DNA of 64,000 bases, from assembly GCF_029814825.1 (NCBI RefSeq), contig NZ_CP122379.1, positions 434,001 through 498,000 of the forward strand. Reading direction: 5' to 3'. A model generated the notes under the pieces. The model was not told the DNA's origin, made no database searches, and saw nothing but the letters and a program-made list of their open reading frames with translations. The stretch comes from Aequorivita marisscotiae. GTDB lineage: Bacteria; Bacteroidota; Bacteroidia; Flavobacteriales; Flavobacteriaceae. A program made the translations under genes and the position numbers. This document shows positions 42,073 to 51,400 of the stretch, piece by piece (within the stretch, counting starts at the first letter, position 1; each line of letters opens with the position of its first letter).

Positions 42073-42975
42073 TTGAAAAAAACATTCCAAAGCAACGGAA
42101 AATTATTGCTCACGGGCGAATATGTGGTTCTCGATGGCGCAACGGCTTTGGCCATACCTACAAAATACGGGCAATCTTTAGAAGTTGAAGTTTCAGAAAG
42201 AAAAGGAGTCCATTGGCAAAGTTTTACTGAAAAAGGAGCTGTTTGGTTTGAAGGTTTTTTCGATGTAAAAAATTTTGAAACCCAAGATGCAGAAAGTGAA
42301 ACCGCAAGTACCTTGGCAAAAATACTTCGTGAAGCACGAAATCTAAATCCTGATTTTCTTTTAAAATCTGAAGGAATTACAGTCAAAACCAAATTGGATT
42401 TTCCCCGAAATTGGGGTTTGGGCACTTCTTCAACCCTTATAAATAACATTGCACAATGGGCAAATGTGAACCCTTTTAAACTTTTAAAAAACAGCTTCGG
42501 CGGAAGTGGTTACGACATTGCCGCCGCACAAAGTGACGCCCCTATTTTATATGAATTGGAGAATGAAAATCCTAAATTTAAAACAATTCAACTTTCTTGG
42601 GATTTTAAAGATGCACTGTTTTTTGTGCATTTAAATCAAAAACAAGACAGTAAAGAAGGCATTTCACACTATAGAAATACTAGAGTTGACCGAAATACAA
42701 TTCAGCAAATTTCGGAAATAAGCAATACGTTATTAACCTGCCCTTCCCTTTCAGACTTTGAAGATTTAATGAATGCCCACGAGGGAATTATTTCAGAAAT
42801 TATAAAACTGCCCACAATTAAAGAGCACCTTTTTAATGATTATCCGCACACGATAAAGAGCTTGGGCGCTTGGGGCGGCGATTTTGTTTTGGTAACTGGA
42901 AGAGAAAAGGATATGGGTTATTTTAGAAAAAAGGGGTTTGATGTTATTCTTCCTTTTGAAGAAATGATTCTCTAA
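42073..42975 (+). CDS. GYDIA-family GHMP kinase
   Basis: A 300-residue GHMP-superfamily kinase. The start is TTG at 42073-42075, giving KKTFQSNGKLLLTGEYVVLD, the usual GHMP N-terminus. The phosphate-binding loop is NWGLGTSSTLINNIAQWA, and the GYDIA signature is in GGSGYDIAAAQSDAPILYEL. The C-terminal motif LGAWGGDFVLVTG is intact. It probably acts in isoprenoid synthesis (mevalonate or phosphomevalonate phosphorylation), given the nearby HMG-CoA reductase. The exact step is not known. Confidence 0.9.
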   Translation: MKKTFQSNGKLLLTGEYVVLDGATALAIPTKYGQSLEVEVSERKGVHWQSFTEKGAVWFEGFFDVKNFETQDAESETASTLAKILREARNLNPDFLLKSEGITVKTKLDFPRNWGLGTSSTLINNIAQWANVNPFKLLKNSFGGSGYDIAAAQSDAPILYELENENPKFKTIQLSWDFKDALFFVHLNQKQDSKEGISHYRNTRVDRNTIQQISEISNTLLTCPSLSDFEDLMNAHEGIISEIIKLPTIKEHLFNDYPHTIKSLGAWGGDFVLVTGREKDMGYFRKKGFDVILPFEEMIL

Positions 42976-43032
42976 ACAACTGAGTACAAACGCGATTTAA
43001 AAAAACTCGAAATAAAAGTTTGGGTTTTTAAA

Positions 43033-43289
43033 TGGTGCCACCAACCCCGAAGTCTCGAGGGAACTAGAAACAAATCTTAAAATCAAAAAATCCCCAAACA
43101 AACCGTCTGGGGATTATGTGGTGCCTCCAACCCCGAAGCCTCGGGGGAACTAGAAACACAACGTAAAAACAAAAAATCCCCAAACAGACCGTCTGGGGAT
43201 TATGTGGTGCCTCCAACCCCGAAGCCTCGGGGGAACTAGAAACACATCTTAAAACAAAAAATCCCCAAACAAACCGTCTGGGGATTATG
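43033..43289. repeat. Three tandem 85-86 bp repeats copying tRNA-Phe 3' end plus terminator
   Basis: Units are 43033-43118 (86 bp), 43119-43204 (86 bp) and 43205-43289 (85 bp), adjoining the tRNA-Phe 3' end. Each starts with TGGTGCC(T/A)CCAA, which is the tRNA 3' terminus read on the + strand. Then comes a perfect hairpin CCCCGA-AGCC-TCGGGG (slightly altered in the first), then GAACTAGAAACA, which echoes the tRNA T-arm GAACTAGGGACA. Each ends with AAAAAATCCCCAAACA-ACCGTCTGGGGATTATG, the terminator. So a tRNA-end-plus-terminator module has been amplified, with most of the tRNA body missing. It is not a CRISPR. Confidence 0.9.
43255..43286 (-). terminator. Terminator downstream of tRNA-Phe (repeated three times)
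   Basis: On the minus strand, ATCCCCA pairs with TGGGGAT around a GACGGTTTGTT loop and runs into TTTTTT. Equivalent copies occur in the other two tandem units, so transcripts from the tRNA promoter meet three successive terminators. Confidence 0.8.
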
Positions 43290-43362
<73 letters not shown>

Positions 43363-43375
43363 ATTATTGAGACGG

Positions 43376-43404
43376 CAAATATAAAGCTATTTTCGTTTTT
43401 GCAA
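43376..43404 (-). promoter_or_regulatory. Promoter of tRNA-Phe (TTG-N18-TATATTTG)
   Basis: On the minus strand TTG (43404-43402) and TATATTTG (43383-43376) are separated by 18 bp, a near-ideal Bacteroidota promoter. The -7 box ends 13 bp before the tRNA 5' end. Confidence 0.7.
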
Positions 43405-43507
43405 AACATTATTTAAAAAAATAAATAAGAATTACACTTTCAATTTAATAGAGCCTTAACAATTTCTTCACAATGTGAGTTGTACTTTTATGGCCATATT
43501 TTAAAAA

Positions 43508-44236
43508 ATGAATCTTGTAATTGATGTTGGTAATACCTTAGTAAAGCTTGGAGTGTTTGATTCTGACAGCCTTAAACACAAAAAGAGTTGTATAAAACCA
43601 GACTTTTTACCCACGCTCGAAGAAATTTATGAAAGTTTCCCCGCAATAAAACGCAGTATTGTTTCTTCGGTTTCTAATCTTTCAGAACATCAACTTTCAA
43701 AATTGAAACAGCTTTACAAAGTTTTAATTTTAAATCACGAAACCGAGGTTCCTTTTAAAAATAGTTATACCACACCGCAAACCTTGGGTATAGACCGAAT
43801 TGCACTAGTGAGTGCCGCGGCGCATAAGCACAAAGAAAAAAATGTACTAATTATTGATGCGGGAACTTGCATAACGTACGATTTTTTAAATGACAAAAAC
43901 GAATATCTCGGAGGGGCTATTTCACCTGGAATTACAATGCGTTATAAGTCGCTACATACGTTCACGGCAAAATTACCGTTATTGGAAGCAACTAGTACTA
44001 AATTAATAACGGGAAATAGCACGGTGAGCGCCATTCACTCCGGTGTGGTAAACGGAATGCTGTTTGAAATAGATGGATTTATTACTGCCTACAAAGAAAA
44101 TTATGAGAATTTAACAGTTATTTTAACAGGAGGAGACGCACATTTTTTGCGTGATAGCATAAAAAATGACATCTTTGCCAACTCAAATTTTTTAATGGAG
44201 GGCTTGAACCACATTTTAGAATATAACAATCATTGA
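43508..44236 (+). CDS. coaX: Type III pantothenate kinase
   Basis: A 242-residue kinase that phosphorylates pantothenate in CoA synthesis. Motifs of the CoaX family are NLVIDVGNTLVKLGVFD at the N-terminus, TPQTLGIDRIALVSAAAHKH in the middle, VLIIDAGTCITYDFLNDKNE and GGAISPGITMRYKSLHTFTA. The length (about 240-260) is standard. The stop overlaps the next ATG by TGATG, so the following outer-membrane gene is coupled. The operon continues into envelope genes including lptC. Confidence 0.95.
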   Translation: MNLVIDVGNTLVKLGVFDSDSLKHKKSCIKPDFLPTLEEIYESFPAIKRSIVSSVSNLSEHQLSKLKQLYKVLILNHETEVPFKNSYTTPQTLGIDRIALVSAAAHKHKEKNVLIIDAGTCITYDFLNDKNEYLGGAISPGITMRYKSLHTFTAKLPLLEATSTKLITGNSTVSAIHSGVVNGMLFEIDGFITAYKENYENLTVILTGGDAHFLRDSIKNDIFANSNFLMEGLNHILEYNNH

Positions 44237-45474
44237 TGTTTAGACAAATAATAGTCGGTTTATTTATACTTGTTTCAGGTGTAATTGTGGCCCAGGAAGG
44301 AACCACTTCTCCATATTCTTATTATGGTATCGGAACCTTGAAATTTCGCGGAACTTCAGAGAGCAGATCCATGGGTGGTTTGGGGATTTTTTCAGATAGT
44401 ATTCACGTTAATCTTCAAAATCCGGCTTCGTACGCAGGTTTGCGCTTGGTTAACTTTTCAGTTGGTGGAAGTCATAAAGTTTCTACTCAGAAAAACAACG
44501 ATAACAGCCAGAATACCTCTACTACCACTTTAGATTATATTTCAATGGGTATCCCGATGGGAAAGGTCGGGATGGGCTTTGGTGTTATTCCTTATACTTC
44601 AGTAGGCTATGATTTTTATTCTGATGTAGCCGACGGACGCACAGAATACTCCGGAACCGGCGGATTAAATAAAGCTTACCTTTCATTAGGCTATCAAATA
44701 ATTCCGGAATTGAGCCTTGGTGTTGATGCAAATTATAATTTCGGTAAAATTGAAAATACAGCCATAACCCAAAAAAATGATGTTCAGTATGGCACTCGTA
44801 GTTTTAACCGTTCAGATATTTTAGGGTTCAGTTTTAATTTTGGCGTTCTGTATAAAAAAATGATTACTGAAAGCTTAGAGTTAACGGGCTCGGCAACTTA
44901 TACCCCCGGCACTAGTTTTACATCGGAAAATTACAGAAGGATCGCCTCTGTTTCAATTACTCCAGTGGGAATATTTACGGTAGATGAGCGGGAGCTAACC
45001 GTTGCCGACACCGATTTTACCTTTCCATCGCAATTTAGTATTGGAGCTGGAATAGGAAAACCCAAACATTGGGCATTGGGTGCTGAATATACTAACCAGA
45101 AAACTAGTAATTTTACAAACCGCTCATTTAACATAGACAACGTAACCTACCAAGACGCATCTAAATTTCGTTTGGGAGGCTATTATATTCCAAATTACAA
45201 TTCATTTGGAAACTACTTTCAGCGAGTGGTTTATCGCGCCGGAGCACGTTACGAGCAAACCGGCTTAAAGGTAAATGGGCAAGACATTAACGAGTTTGGC
45301 ATATCTTTTGGAGTTGGTTTACCTGTTGGACGACTATTCTCTAATGTAAATCTAGGATTTGAAGTTGGAAAACGCGGAACCACAGATAATGGCTTAATTC
45401 AGGAAAACTTCTTTAATACCTTTTTAAGCTTCTCATTAAATGACCGATGGTTCGAAAAAAGACTATATGATTAA
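44236..45474 (+). CDS. Predicted outer-membrane beta-barrel protein
   Basis: A 412-residue protein starting at the ATG at 44236 (MFRQIIVGLFILVSGVIVAQ signal peptide). It is strand-rich throughout, with an N-terminal TSPYSYYGIGTLKFRGTSES, then RSMGGLGIFSDSIHVNLQNP, then SYAGLRLVNFSVGGS, and ends in a C-terminal aromatic NDRWFEKRLYD. It resembles the FadL/PorV-like barrels of Bacteroidota, but no exact family is assigned. It lies between coaX and a TPR protein within a conserved envelope-biogenesis neighbourhood. Confidence 0.75.
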   Translation: MFRQIIVGLFILVSGVIVAQEGTTSPYSYYGIGTLKFRGTSESRSMGGLGIFSDSIHVNLQNPASYAGLRLVNFSVGGSHKVSTQKNNDNSQNTSTTTLDYISMGIPMGKVGMGFGVIPYTSVGYDFYSDVADGRTEYSGTGGLNKAYLSLGYQIIPELSLGVDANYNFGKIENTAITQKNDVQYGTRSFNRSDILGFSFNFGVLYKKMITESLELTGSATYTPGTSFTSENYRRIASVSITPVGIFTVDERELTVADTDFTFPSQFSIGAGIGKPKHWALGAEYTNQKTSNFTNRSFNIDNVTYQDASKFRLGGYYIPNYNSFGNYFQRVVYRAGARYEQTGLKVNGQDINEFGISFGVGLPVGRLFSNVNLGFEVGKRGTTDNGLIQENFFNTFLSFSLNDRWFEKRLYD

Positions 45475-45493
45475 TACCAATAACTTAAATACC

Positions 45494-46858
45494 ATGAAAA
45501 CAAAATTCCTTTTATTATTCTCAATTGCACTACTCACTTTTTCTGGATCATCTTTTGCCCAGGCTCCTGACGATTGTGCAATTTCGTTATCCTATTTCAC
45601 CGAACCTGCCAAAATAAAAAACTATGAGGCTGCGCTTCCACATTACGAAAAACTAATAAAAGAATGTCCAGACTACAATCTTGCCATCTACCAATATGGC
45701 GTTAAAATGTTTGAATATTTTGTTGAAGAAAAAGGAGACAAAAGCAAAGTAACCGATTTAATCCAAGCATATAAATTGAGATTGGAGAATTTTCCGGAAA
45801 AAACGAAAGAAGGAGATGTACTTTCTACTATAGCGCAAATAAAATACGATTACGGTATTGGCTCCAAGCTCGAGCAATTTAACGCATTTGACGAAGCGTT
45901 TAAAAAACACCCTGAAGATTTCACCAGCGGAAAAAGTCTTTATACCTATTTCTCATTAGCGGTAGAACTTTATAACAACGGTGAGAAAACACTTCAGGAA
46001 ATTTTTAATCTATACGACGTAGTAATAGATAAAATAGATGCTGAAAAAAACAACCTTGCTTCAAAATTCACTATTTTAATGAATAAAGAGGAAGCAGGCA
46101 ACACCCTTACCAGCAAAGAAAAACGTGCAAAAGACGTTTACGAAAACAACTTGGGTGTATATACTACTGTTGAAAGCAGTGTTAATGGCACATTGGGTCA
46201 ATTAGCAGATTGTAAAAATCTAGTTCCGTTTTACGAAAAAGATTTTGAAGAAAAAAAGAACGATATAGACTGGTTAAAATCTGCAAGTAACAGATTGGAT
46301 GCCAAGGAATGTGAAACGCCATTGTCTAACAAGTTAGCAGTGCGTCTTCACGAATTGGAGCCAAGTTCTACTTCTGCTTATTTATTAGGAAAGCAAGCCG
46401 AAGCTGAAGGGAAAGCATCTAAAGCTTTAGAATACTTTAACCAAGCAGCTGATCTTGAAAAAGACAATTCAAAAAAATACAGAATTTATTATAGTATCGC
46501 AGAAAACTACCGCAAAAAAGGAAGTTATGGTACTGCAAGAAATTATTACAACAAGATGTTAGAGGTAAAACCATCTGCGGGTATTGCTTACTATAAAATA
46601 GGCGCTATGTACGCAGATAGCGCAAACAACTGCGGAAACACAGTTTTCGAAAAAAGAGCTATGTACTGGTTAGCAGCAGACATGATGGATAAAGCAGCTC
46701 GTGTAGATGGTTCTGTTGCAGGAAATGCTAGAGCAGCGGCATCGTCATACAGAGGGCGCGCCCCACAACCAAGCGATATTTTCTCTGAAGGTATGGCCGG
46801 AAAAACAGTTAAATTTAATTGTTGGGTTGGTGGAAGCGTAAAAGTTCCTAACTTATAG
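45494..46858 (+). CDS. Exported TPR protein
   Basis: A 454-residue exported protein starting at the ATG at 45494, which gives the signal peptide MKTKFLLLFSIALLTFSGSS; the frame begins further upstream inside the previous gene's end and is not used. It contains several TPR-like helical repeats (YEAALPHYEKLIKECPDYNL, then KASKALEYFNQAADLEKDNS, then KKYRIYYSIAENYRKKGSYG). It is likely periplasmic or outer-membrane-associated. It lies directly before lptC and is probably in one operon with coaX. Specific role unknown. Confidence 0.8.
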   Translation: MKTKFLLLFSIALLTFSGSSFAQAPDDCAISLSYFTEPAKIKNYEAALPHYEKLIKECPDYNLAIYQYGVKMFEYFVEEKGDKSKVTDLIQAYKLRLENFPEKTKEGDVLSTIAQIKYDYGIGSKLEQFNAFDEAFKKHPEDFTSGKSLYTYFSLAVELYNNGEKTLQEIFNLYDVVIDKIDAEKNNLASKFTILMNKEEAGNTLTSKEKRAKDVYENNLGVYTTVESSVNGTLGQLADCKNLVPFYEKDFEEKKNDIDWLKSASNRLDAKECETPLSNKLAVRLHELEPSSTSAYLLGKQAEAEGKASKALEYFNQAADLEKDNSKKYRIYYSIAENYRKKGSYGTARNYYNKMLEVKPSAGIAYYKIGAMYADSANNCGNTVFEKRAMYWLAADMMDKAARVDGSVAGNARAAASSYRGRAPQPSDIFSEGMAGKTVKFNCWVGGSVKVPNL

Positions 46859-46860
46859 GA

Positions 46861-47439
46861 ATGTACACCCCACTAAATATGTTTAAAAGCGTGATAGCCT
46901 TGGTATTGGCTATCACGTTTTTTGCATGTGAAAGCAATTACCAAAACGTAAAAAAACTGAGCCTTTCAGACGGCGCTCCCGTGGCCGAAGGCAAAAACGT
47001 AAATTTTAAATATACCGATTCGGGAAAACTGGTTACCAATCTTTTAGCTGAAAAGTTACTGGATTTTTCAAATTTAGAGTTCCCGTATAAAGAATTTCCC
47101 AACGGAATTGAAGTTAGATTTTGGGACGACGATGGCAAAAAAAATATTGTAACAGCAGATTATGCCATTCAGTTTGACGAAACGGGCCTGGTAGATTTAC
47201 GCCAGAATGTAGTAGTTGTTACCGCAGACAGCGTAGTGTTAAAAGCGAACCAACTTTACTGGGACCAAAAAAACAAATGGGTTTTTACCGATAAACCCTA
47301 TCAAATAAAATTTAAGGATGGTTCGTACAATGAGGGCGCGGTTGGGTTTGACAGCAGTGAAGATTTTACTACCTTTCTATCCCGAAAGAACCAAGGAGTA
47401 CAATTAGTAGATAAAAATAAAACTATAGATGGTAAATAA
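46861..47439 (+). CDS. lptC: LPS export ABC transporter periplasmic protein LptC
   Basis: A 192-residue protein. The hydrophobic N-terminus (MFKSVIALVLAITFFACESN from residue 7) looks like a lipoprotein or anchor. The body has the LptC jellyroll pattern: FPYKEFPNGIEVRFWDDDGK, then DYAIQFDETGLVDLRQNVVV, then LKANQLYWDQKNKWVFTD. LptC carries LPS from the inner-membrane transporter to LptA. The start could be 46861 or the ATG at 46879. It is two bases after the TPR gene stop and overlaps the next small gene by 11 bp. Confidence 0.85.
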   Translation: MYTPLNMFKSVIALVLAITFFACESNYQNVKKLSLSDGAPVAEGKNVNFKYTDSGKLVTNLLAEKLLDFSNLEFPYKEFPNGIEVRFWDDDGKKNIVTADYAIQFDETGLVDLRQNVVVVTADSVVLKANQLYWDQKNKWVFTDKPYQIKFKDGSYNEGAVGFDSSEDFTTFLSRKNQGVQLVDKNKTIDGK

Positions 47440-47626
47440 AGTATATCGTTTTTTTGAATACGCATATTTAATAATTGCGGCATTTTTTCTTTATGAAACA
47501 ATAAACAACTGGAACACCCAGCCCAATAGAGCATATTTATTTTTATTCTTCGTTGTGCTAGCAATTTTTATGTTTTTTTTCAAACGAAATTTCAGAAAGA
47601 AAATGGAAGAACGAAATAAAAAATAA
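47429..47626 (+). CDS. Small two-helix membrane protein
   Basis: A 65-residue protein with two hydrophobic segments (YAYLIIAAFFLYETI and YLFLFFVVLAIFMFFF) and a basic C-terminus (KRNFRKKMEERNKK). It starts 11 bp inside lptC, so it is co-transcribed and coupled. The same small gene follows lptC in related genomes in my recollection, but I cannot name a function. Confidence 0.7.
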   Translation: MVNKVYRFFEYAYLIIAAFFLYETINNWNTQPNRAYLFLFFVVLAIFMFFFKRNFRKKMEERNKK

Positions 47627-47704
47627 TGCAGCAATTTAAGTTTATAGGTTCAGAAACCAAATCGTAACCCTGTATTCAAAATTAAAAAAACCACAACCTA
47701 AAAA

Positions 47705-48958
47705 TTGGATTACAGTATTTTAATTATACTCACCATGCTCATTCTCTCCGCCTTTTTCTCGGGCATGGAGATTGCCTACGTTTCTTCCAACAAAATCCAT
47801 ATAGAAATTGAGAAAAAACAGAACACCTTTTTAGCGGGTATTCTAAAAAAAATAACCCGACGCCCGTCAAAATTTATTGCTACAATGTTGGTTGGTAATA
47901 ACATTGCGCTGGTTGTTTATGGTTTTTTTATGGGCGATTTGTTAATGCAGTATATTCCACTGGCTGGCTTCGGAGGGCTCTTTGTGCAAACCATAATTTC
48001 TACTCTTATTATTTTAATGACCGCAGAGTTTTTGCCTAAAGTGTTCTTTCAAATTTACGCCAATAGTTTGGTTAAAATTTTTGCGTTACCGGCCTACTTT
48101 TTTTATGTACTCTTCTCGTTAATTTCTGAATTTGTAATTTGGATTTCAGACCTAGTACTGAAATTAATTTTTAAATCTGAAGGCGATACGGTACAACTCA
48201 CCTTCAGCAAATTAGAATTGGGCAATTACATTTCGGAACAAATGGATATTGCCGAAACCAAAGACGAAATGGATTCGGAAATACAAATTTTCCAAAACGC
48301 TTTAGATTTTTCCGAAGTAAAATCGCGCGAAGCCATGATTCCGCGAACAGAAATTGTAGCAGTAGATATTAACACCACTCCTAAGGAACTCGCCAAAATT
48401 TTTACCGAAACCGGCCTTTCAAAAATAATAGTTTACAAAGACAATATAGACGATATTTTAGGCTATGTGCATTCCTTTGAACTCTTTAATAAGCCGGCCA
48501 ACATTAAAAAAGTTTTAATGCCAGTTGTTTTTGTCCCCGAAACTATGCTCATTAAAGACGTGCTCGGCATCCTGAGTAAAAAAAGAAAGAGTATTGCCGT
48601 GGTTATAGATGAATATGGCGGAACCAGCGGCATTATTACCGTAGAAGATATTATTGAAGAACTCTTTGGCGATATAGAAGACGAGCACGACAGTATAGCC
48701 CTGATTGAAGAAGAAATTGGCAACGGACATTATAAATTTTCTGCGCGTTTAGAGGTAGATTACATAAATGAAAATTACAACCTTAACCTAGAAGAAAGCG
48801 AAAATTATGAAACTTTGGGCGGTTTAATTGTTAACTACACCGAAGAAATTCCCGACCAAGGTGAAACCGTGGAAATTGACGATTATATATTTACAATTCT
48901 AGAAGTTTCCAGTACAAAAATTGAACTCGTAGAAGTAAAAAACAACGCGGACGATTAG
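47705..48958 (+). CDS. CNNM/CorC-type (hemolysin family) membrane protein
   Basis: A 417-residue protein starting with TTG at 47705 (DYSILIILTMLILSAFFSGM, then EIAYVSSNKIHIEIEKK). The N-terminal DUF21/CNNM domain has four membrane segments (about 1-170). Two CBS domains follow (about 200-330, IPRTEIVAVDINTTPKELAK, then IAVVIDEYGGTSGIITVEDI), and the C-terminal CorC_HlyC domain is at about 340-415 (ARLEVDYINENYNLNLEESE). These proteins are involved in metal (Mg/Co) handling; in flavobacteria some are gliding-associated. Exact role unknown. Confidence 0.9.
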   Translation: MDYSILIILTMLILSAFFSGMEIAYVSSNKIHIEIEKKQNTFLAGILKKITRRPSKFIATMLVGNNIALVVYGFFMGDLLMQYIPLAGFGGLFVQTIISTLIILMTAEFLPKVFFQIYANSLVKIFALPAYFFYVLFSLISEFVIWISDLVLKLIFKSEGDTVQLTFSKLELGNYISEQMDIAETKDEMDSEIQIFQNALDFSEVKSREAMIPRTEIVAVDINTTPKELAKIFTETGLSKIIVYKDNIDDILGYVHSFELFNKPANIKKVLMPVVFVPETMLIKDVLGILSKKRKSIAVVIDEYGGTSGIITVEDIIEELFGDIEDEHDSIALIEEEIGNGHYKFSARLEVDYINENYNLNLEESENYETLGGLIVNYTEEIPDQGETVEIDDYIFTILEVSSTKIELVEVKNNADD

Positions 48959-49154
48959 AATTTGAATTATTCCACACTTTTTTTCATATACTTTTTTATT
49001 AATGAGAGGAAAATGGTATTTTCGCCCCCTAAATAACCGAAAAAAAAATACATCCTCAAAATCCTTGACAACAACAAGAAATAAGAGGAACTCACAACCA
49101 AATCCTTCATTTTCGAAAGATTGAGAATGAAGAAATATAAATTACTGAAATCAA

Positions 49155-51266
49155 ATGGCAATCTTAAACAGTATTAGAAAAAGAGGGATATTCCTTATCC
49201 TTATTATTGCATTGGCACTTTTCGCCTTTATTTTAAGCGATGTTTTAACCAAAGGCGGAGGCACAAAAGTTCAGGATACAATTGCCACCATAAATGGCAC
49301 AGACGTTTCCAGACAGAGTTTTATGGAACAAGTGGAAGCTACACAGCGAAACATGGGGCCAAATTCCAATGCCACACAAGCCGTTAATATGGTTTGGGAG
49401 CGTGAACTTCGTCGTGTAATTCAGGAAGAACAGTATGAAAAAGCAGGACTTTCGGTTGAAAAAGCACAATTAGACGATGCACTTAAAACAACCTTGGCAA
49501 ACAACCAAACCTTTTTAAATGAAGCTGGACAGGTTGATGATGGCAAAATTCAAGAATACATTGCAAGCATTAAGGCATCTTCACCAGCTATGTATAAACA
49601 ATGGCTCGATTTTGAAAAAAATACCGAAAATAGCATACTTCAGCGTACCTACTACAATTTGGTTAAAGGTGGCTTACGAACTACCGTTATTGAAGGTGAG
49701 CAAGAATACCATTTTCAAAACGACAATTTAAACATTAACTACGTTATGATTCCTTACAGCAAAATTGCTGACGAGGATGTAACCGTTTCTGATGACGAAA
49801 TAAAGAAATATGTAGCCACGCATCCAAATGATTACGAAGTAGAAGCACAAGCAGATATTCAATATGTATTTTTTTCTGAGCAACCTTCGGAAGAAGATAT
49901 TGCCGAAGCTAAAATGCAAACAGCCCAATTACTTAACAACAAAGTAGAATATAACCAAAACACTAAAATTAACGACACTATCGCTGGTTTTAGAAATACC
50001 AAAAATTACGAAGAATTTGTAAATGCAAATTCCGATGTTCCGTTTTTTGACCGTTGGATGTTTAAAAATGAACTTCCACAAACGGTTGCAGATACATTGA
50101 TTAACTTAAACGAAGGCGATTTTTACGGTCCTTTTAAAGTTGATAATACATTCTACCTTTCAAAGGTTTTAGAGACCAAAAAAATGCCCGATTCAGCAGC
50201 GTCTAAACACATCTTAATTCGCTATGTAGGTACTATGCGCGCTCCCGAAACAATTACAAGAACTAAAGAGGAAGCACGTAAATTGGCAGATAGCATATTA
50301 AGCGTAGTTAAAAAAGACAAATCTAAATTCGCAGATCTAGCCAACGAATTATCAGACGATGGGTCCAGTCAAAACGGCGGCGACTTAGGCAGTTCTACTC
50401 CAGGCCGAATGGTACCACCTTTTGATAAATTTATTTTCAACAACCCAACGGGAACAATCGGGTTGGTAGAAACAGATTTCGGTTTTCATATTGTGGAGGT
50501 TGGCGAACAATCTGAACCTAAAAAAGCTATTAAACTCGCAACTGTTGTAAAAGCCATTGAACCGTCTGACAATACAATTAACGACGTATTTTCCAATGCC
50601 TCAAAATTTGAGGTGGCTTTAAAAGACGGCGACTTTTCAGAATTGGCAAAAGCTCAAAATCTAGAAGTAAAACCCGTTAACAATCTTGCTAAAATGGAAG
50701 GCAATATTCCCGGACTGGGAGCAAACCGCAGTATTGTAAATTGGGCTTTTGAAGAAGATACCAAAGTTGGAGACTACAAGCGTTTTAGCGTATCAGACGG
50801 CTATGTAATTGCACAGCTTACCCGTAAAAATGAAAAAGGTTTAATGAGCGTTGCACAAGCTACCGCCACTGTTAAGCCTATTTTATTAAAGGAGAAAAAA
50901 GCCGAAAAAATACGCAATTCGGTTACCGGCAATACGCTCGAGGAAGTTGCCAAAAACCAAAGTGTAAGTGTGCAAACAGCAACTGGTATTACTATGGCCA
51001 ATCCATTAATTGGAGCCAATAGCGAGCCTAAAGTTGTGGGTACTGCTTTCGGCACTAAACCAGGCGAAACCACCGGGTTAATTAATGGTAACACTGGCGT
51101 TTATATGGTAAAAACTACCGCTTTTAATCCTGCTCCAAAACTAGAGTCGTATGTAAACTATGCGAACCAACTAAGTTCTAAAGCAGTTCCAGCGGCACAA
51201 AGCGCCGTTTATAACGCACTAAAAAAGAAAGCCGAGATTGAAGATAATCGCGCAACTTTCTATTAA
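49155..51266 (+). CDS. Membrane-anchored peptidyl-prolyl isomerase (SurA/PpiD-like)
   Basis: A 703-residue chaperone with an N-terminal anchor (GIFLILIIALALFAFILSDV) and a SurA_N-type region, then a parvulin domain at about 345-450 (AASKHILIRYVGTMRAPETI, then NELSDDGSSQNGGDLGSSTP, then IGLVETDFGFHIVEVGEQSE). The C-terminal half is a second chaperone-like region without obvious catalytic residues. It would fold periplasmic proteins. It is preceded by about 196 bp and followed by a strong terminator. Confidence 0.93.
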   Translation: MAILNSIRKRGIFLILIIALALFAFILSDVLTKGGGTKVQDTIATINGTDVSRQSFMEQVEATQRNMGPNSNATQAVNMVWERELRRVIQEEQYEKAGLSVEKAQLDDALKTTLANNQTFLNEAGQVDDGKIQEYIASIKASSPAMYKQWLDFEKNTENSILQRTYYNLVKGGLRTTVIEGEQEYHFQNDNLNINYVMIPYSKIADEDVTVSDDEIKKYVATHPNDYEVEAQADIQYVFFSEQPSEEDIAEAKMQTAQLLNNKVEYNQNTKINDTIAGFRNTKNYEEFVNANSDVPFFDRWMFKNELPQTVADTLINLNEGDFYGPFKVDNTFYLSKVLETKKMPDSAASKHILIRYVGTMRAPETITRTKEEARKLADSILSVVKKDKSKFADLANELSDDGSSQNGGDLGSSTPGRMVPPFDKFIFNNPTGTIGLVETDFGFHIVEVGEQSEPKKAIKLATVVKAIEPSDNTINDVFSNASKFEVALKDGDFSELAKAQNLEVKPVNNLAKMEGNIPGLGANRSIVNWAFEEDTKVGDYKRFSVSDGYVIAQLTRKNEKGLMSVAQATATVKPILLKEKKAEKIRNSVTGNTLEEVAKNQSVSVQTATGITMANPLIGANSEPKVVGTAFGTKPGETTGLINGNTGVYMVKTTAFNPAPKLESYVNYANQLSSKAVPAAQSAVYNALKKKAEIEDNRATFY

Positions 51267-51286
51267 TAGTAAATAGATAAACTTAT

Positions 51287-51326
51287 AAAAGCCCTGTTGC
51301 ACATTTTGCAACAGGGCTTTTTCTTT
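51287..51326 (+). terminator. Rho-independent terminator after the isomerase
   Basis: AAAAGCCCTGTTGC (51287-51300) pairs perfectly with GCAACAGGGCTTTT (51308-51321), a 14-bp stem with a 7-base loop, and a T-rich tail to 51326. Confidence 0.93.
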
Positions 51327-51400
51327 AAAACTGAAGATGGAATGCTTCGGTTAATCAAAAATATCCATTATTTTTAAGCACTTTTACCAAAAATCACAAA

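Noticed and set aside
43033..43289. A CRISPR array or a set of three tRNA genes
   Set aside because: Only three units; they contain a tRNA 3' end and terminator, not full cloverleafs or spacers.
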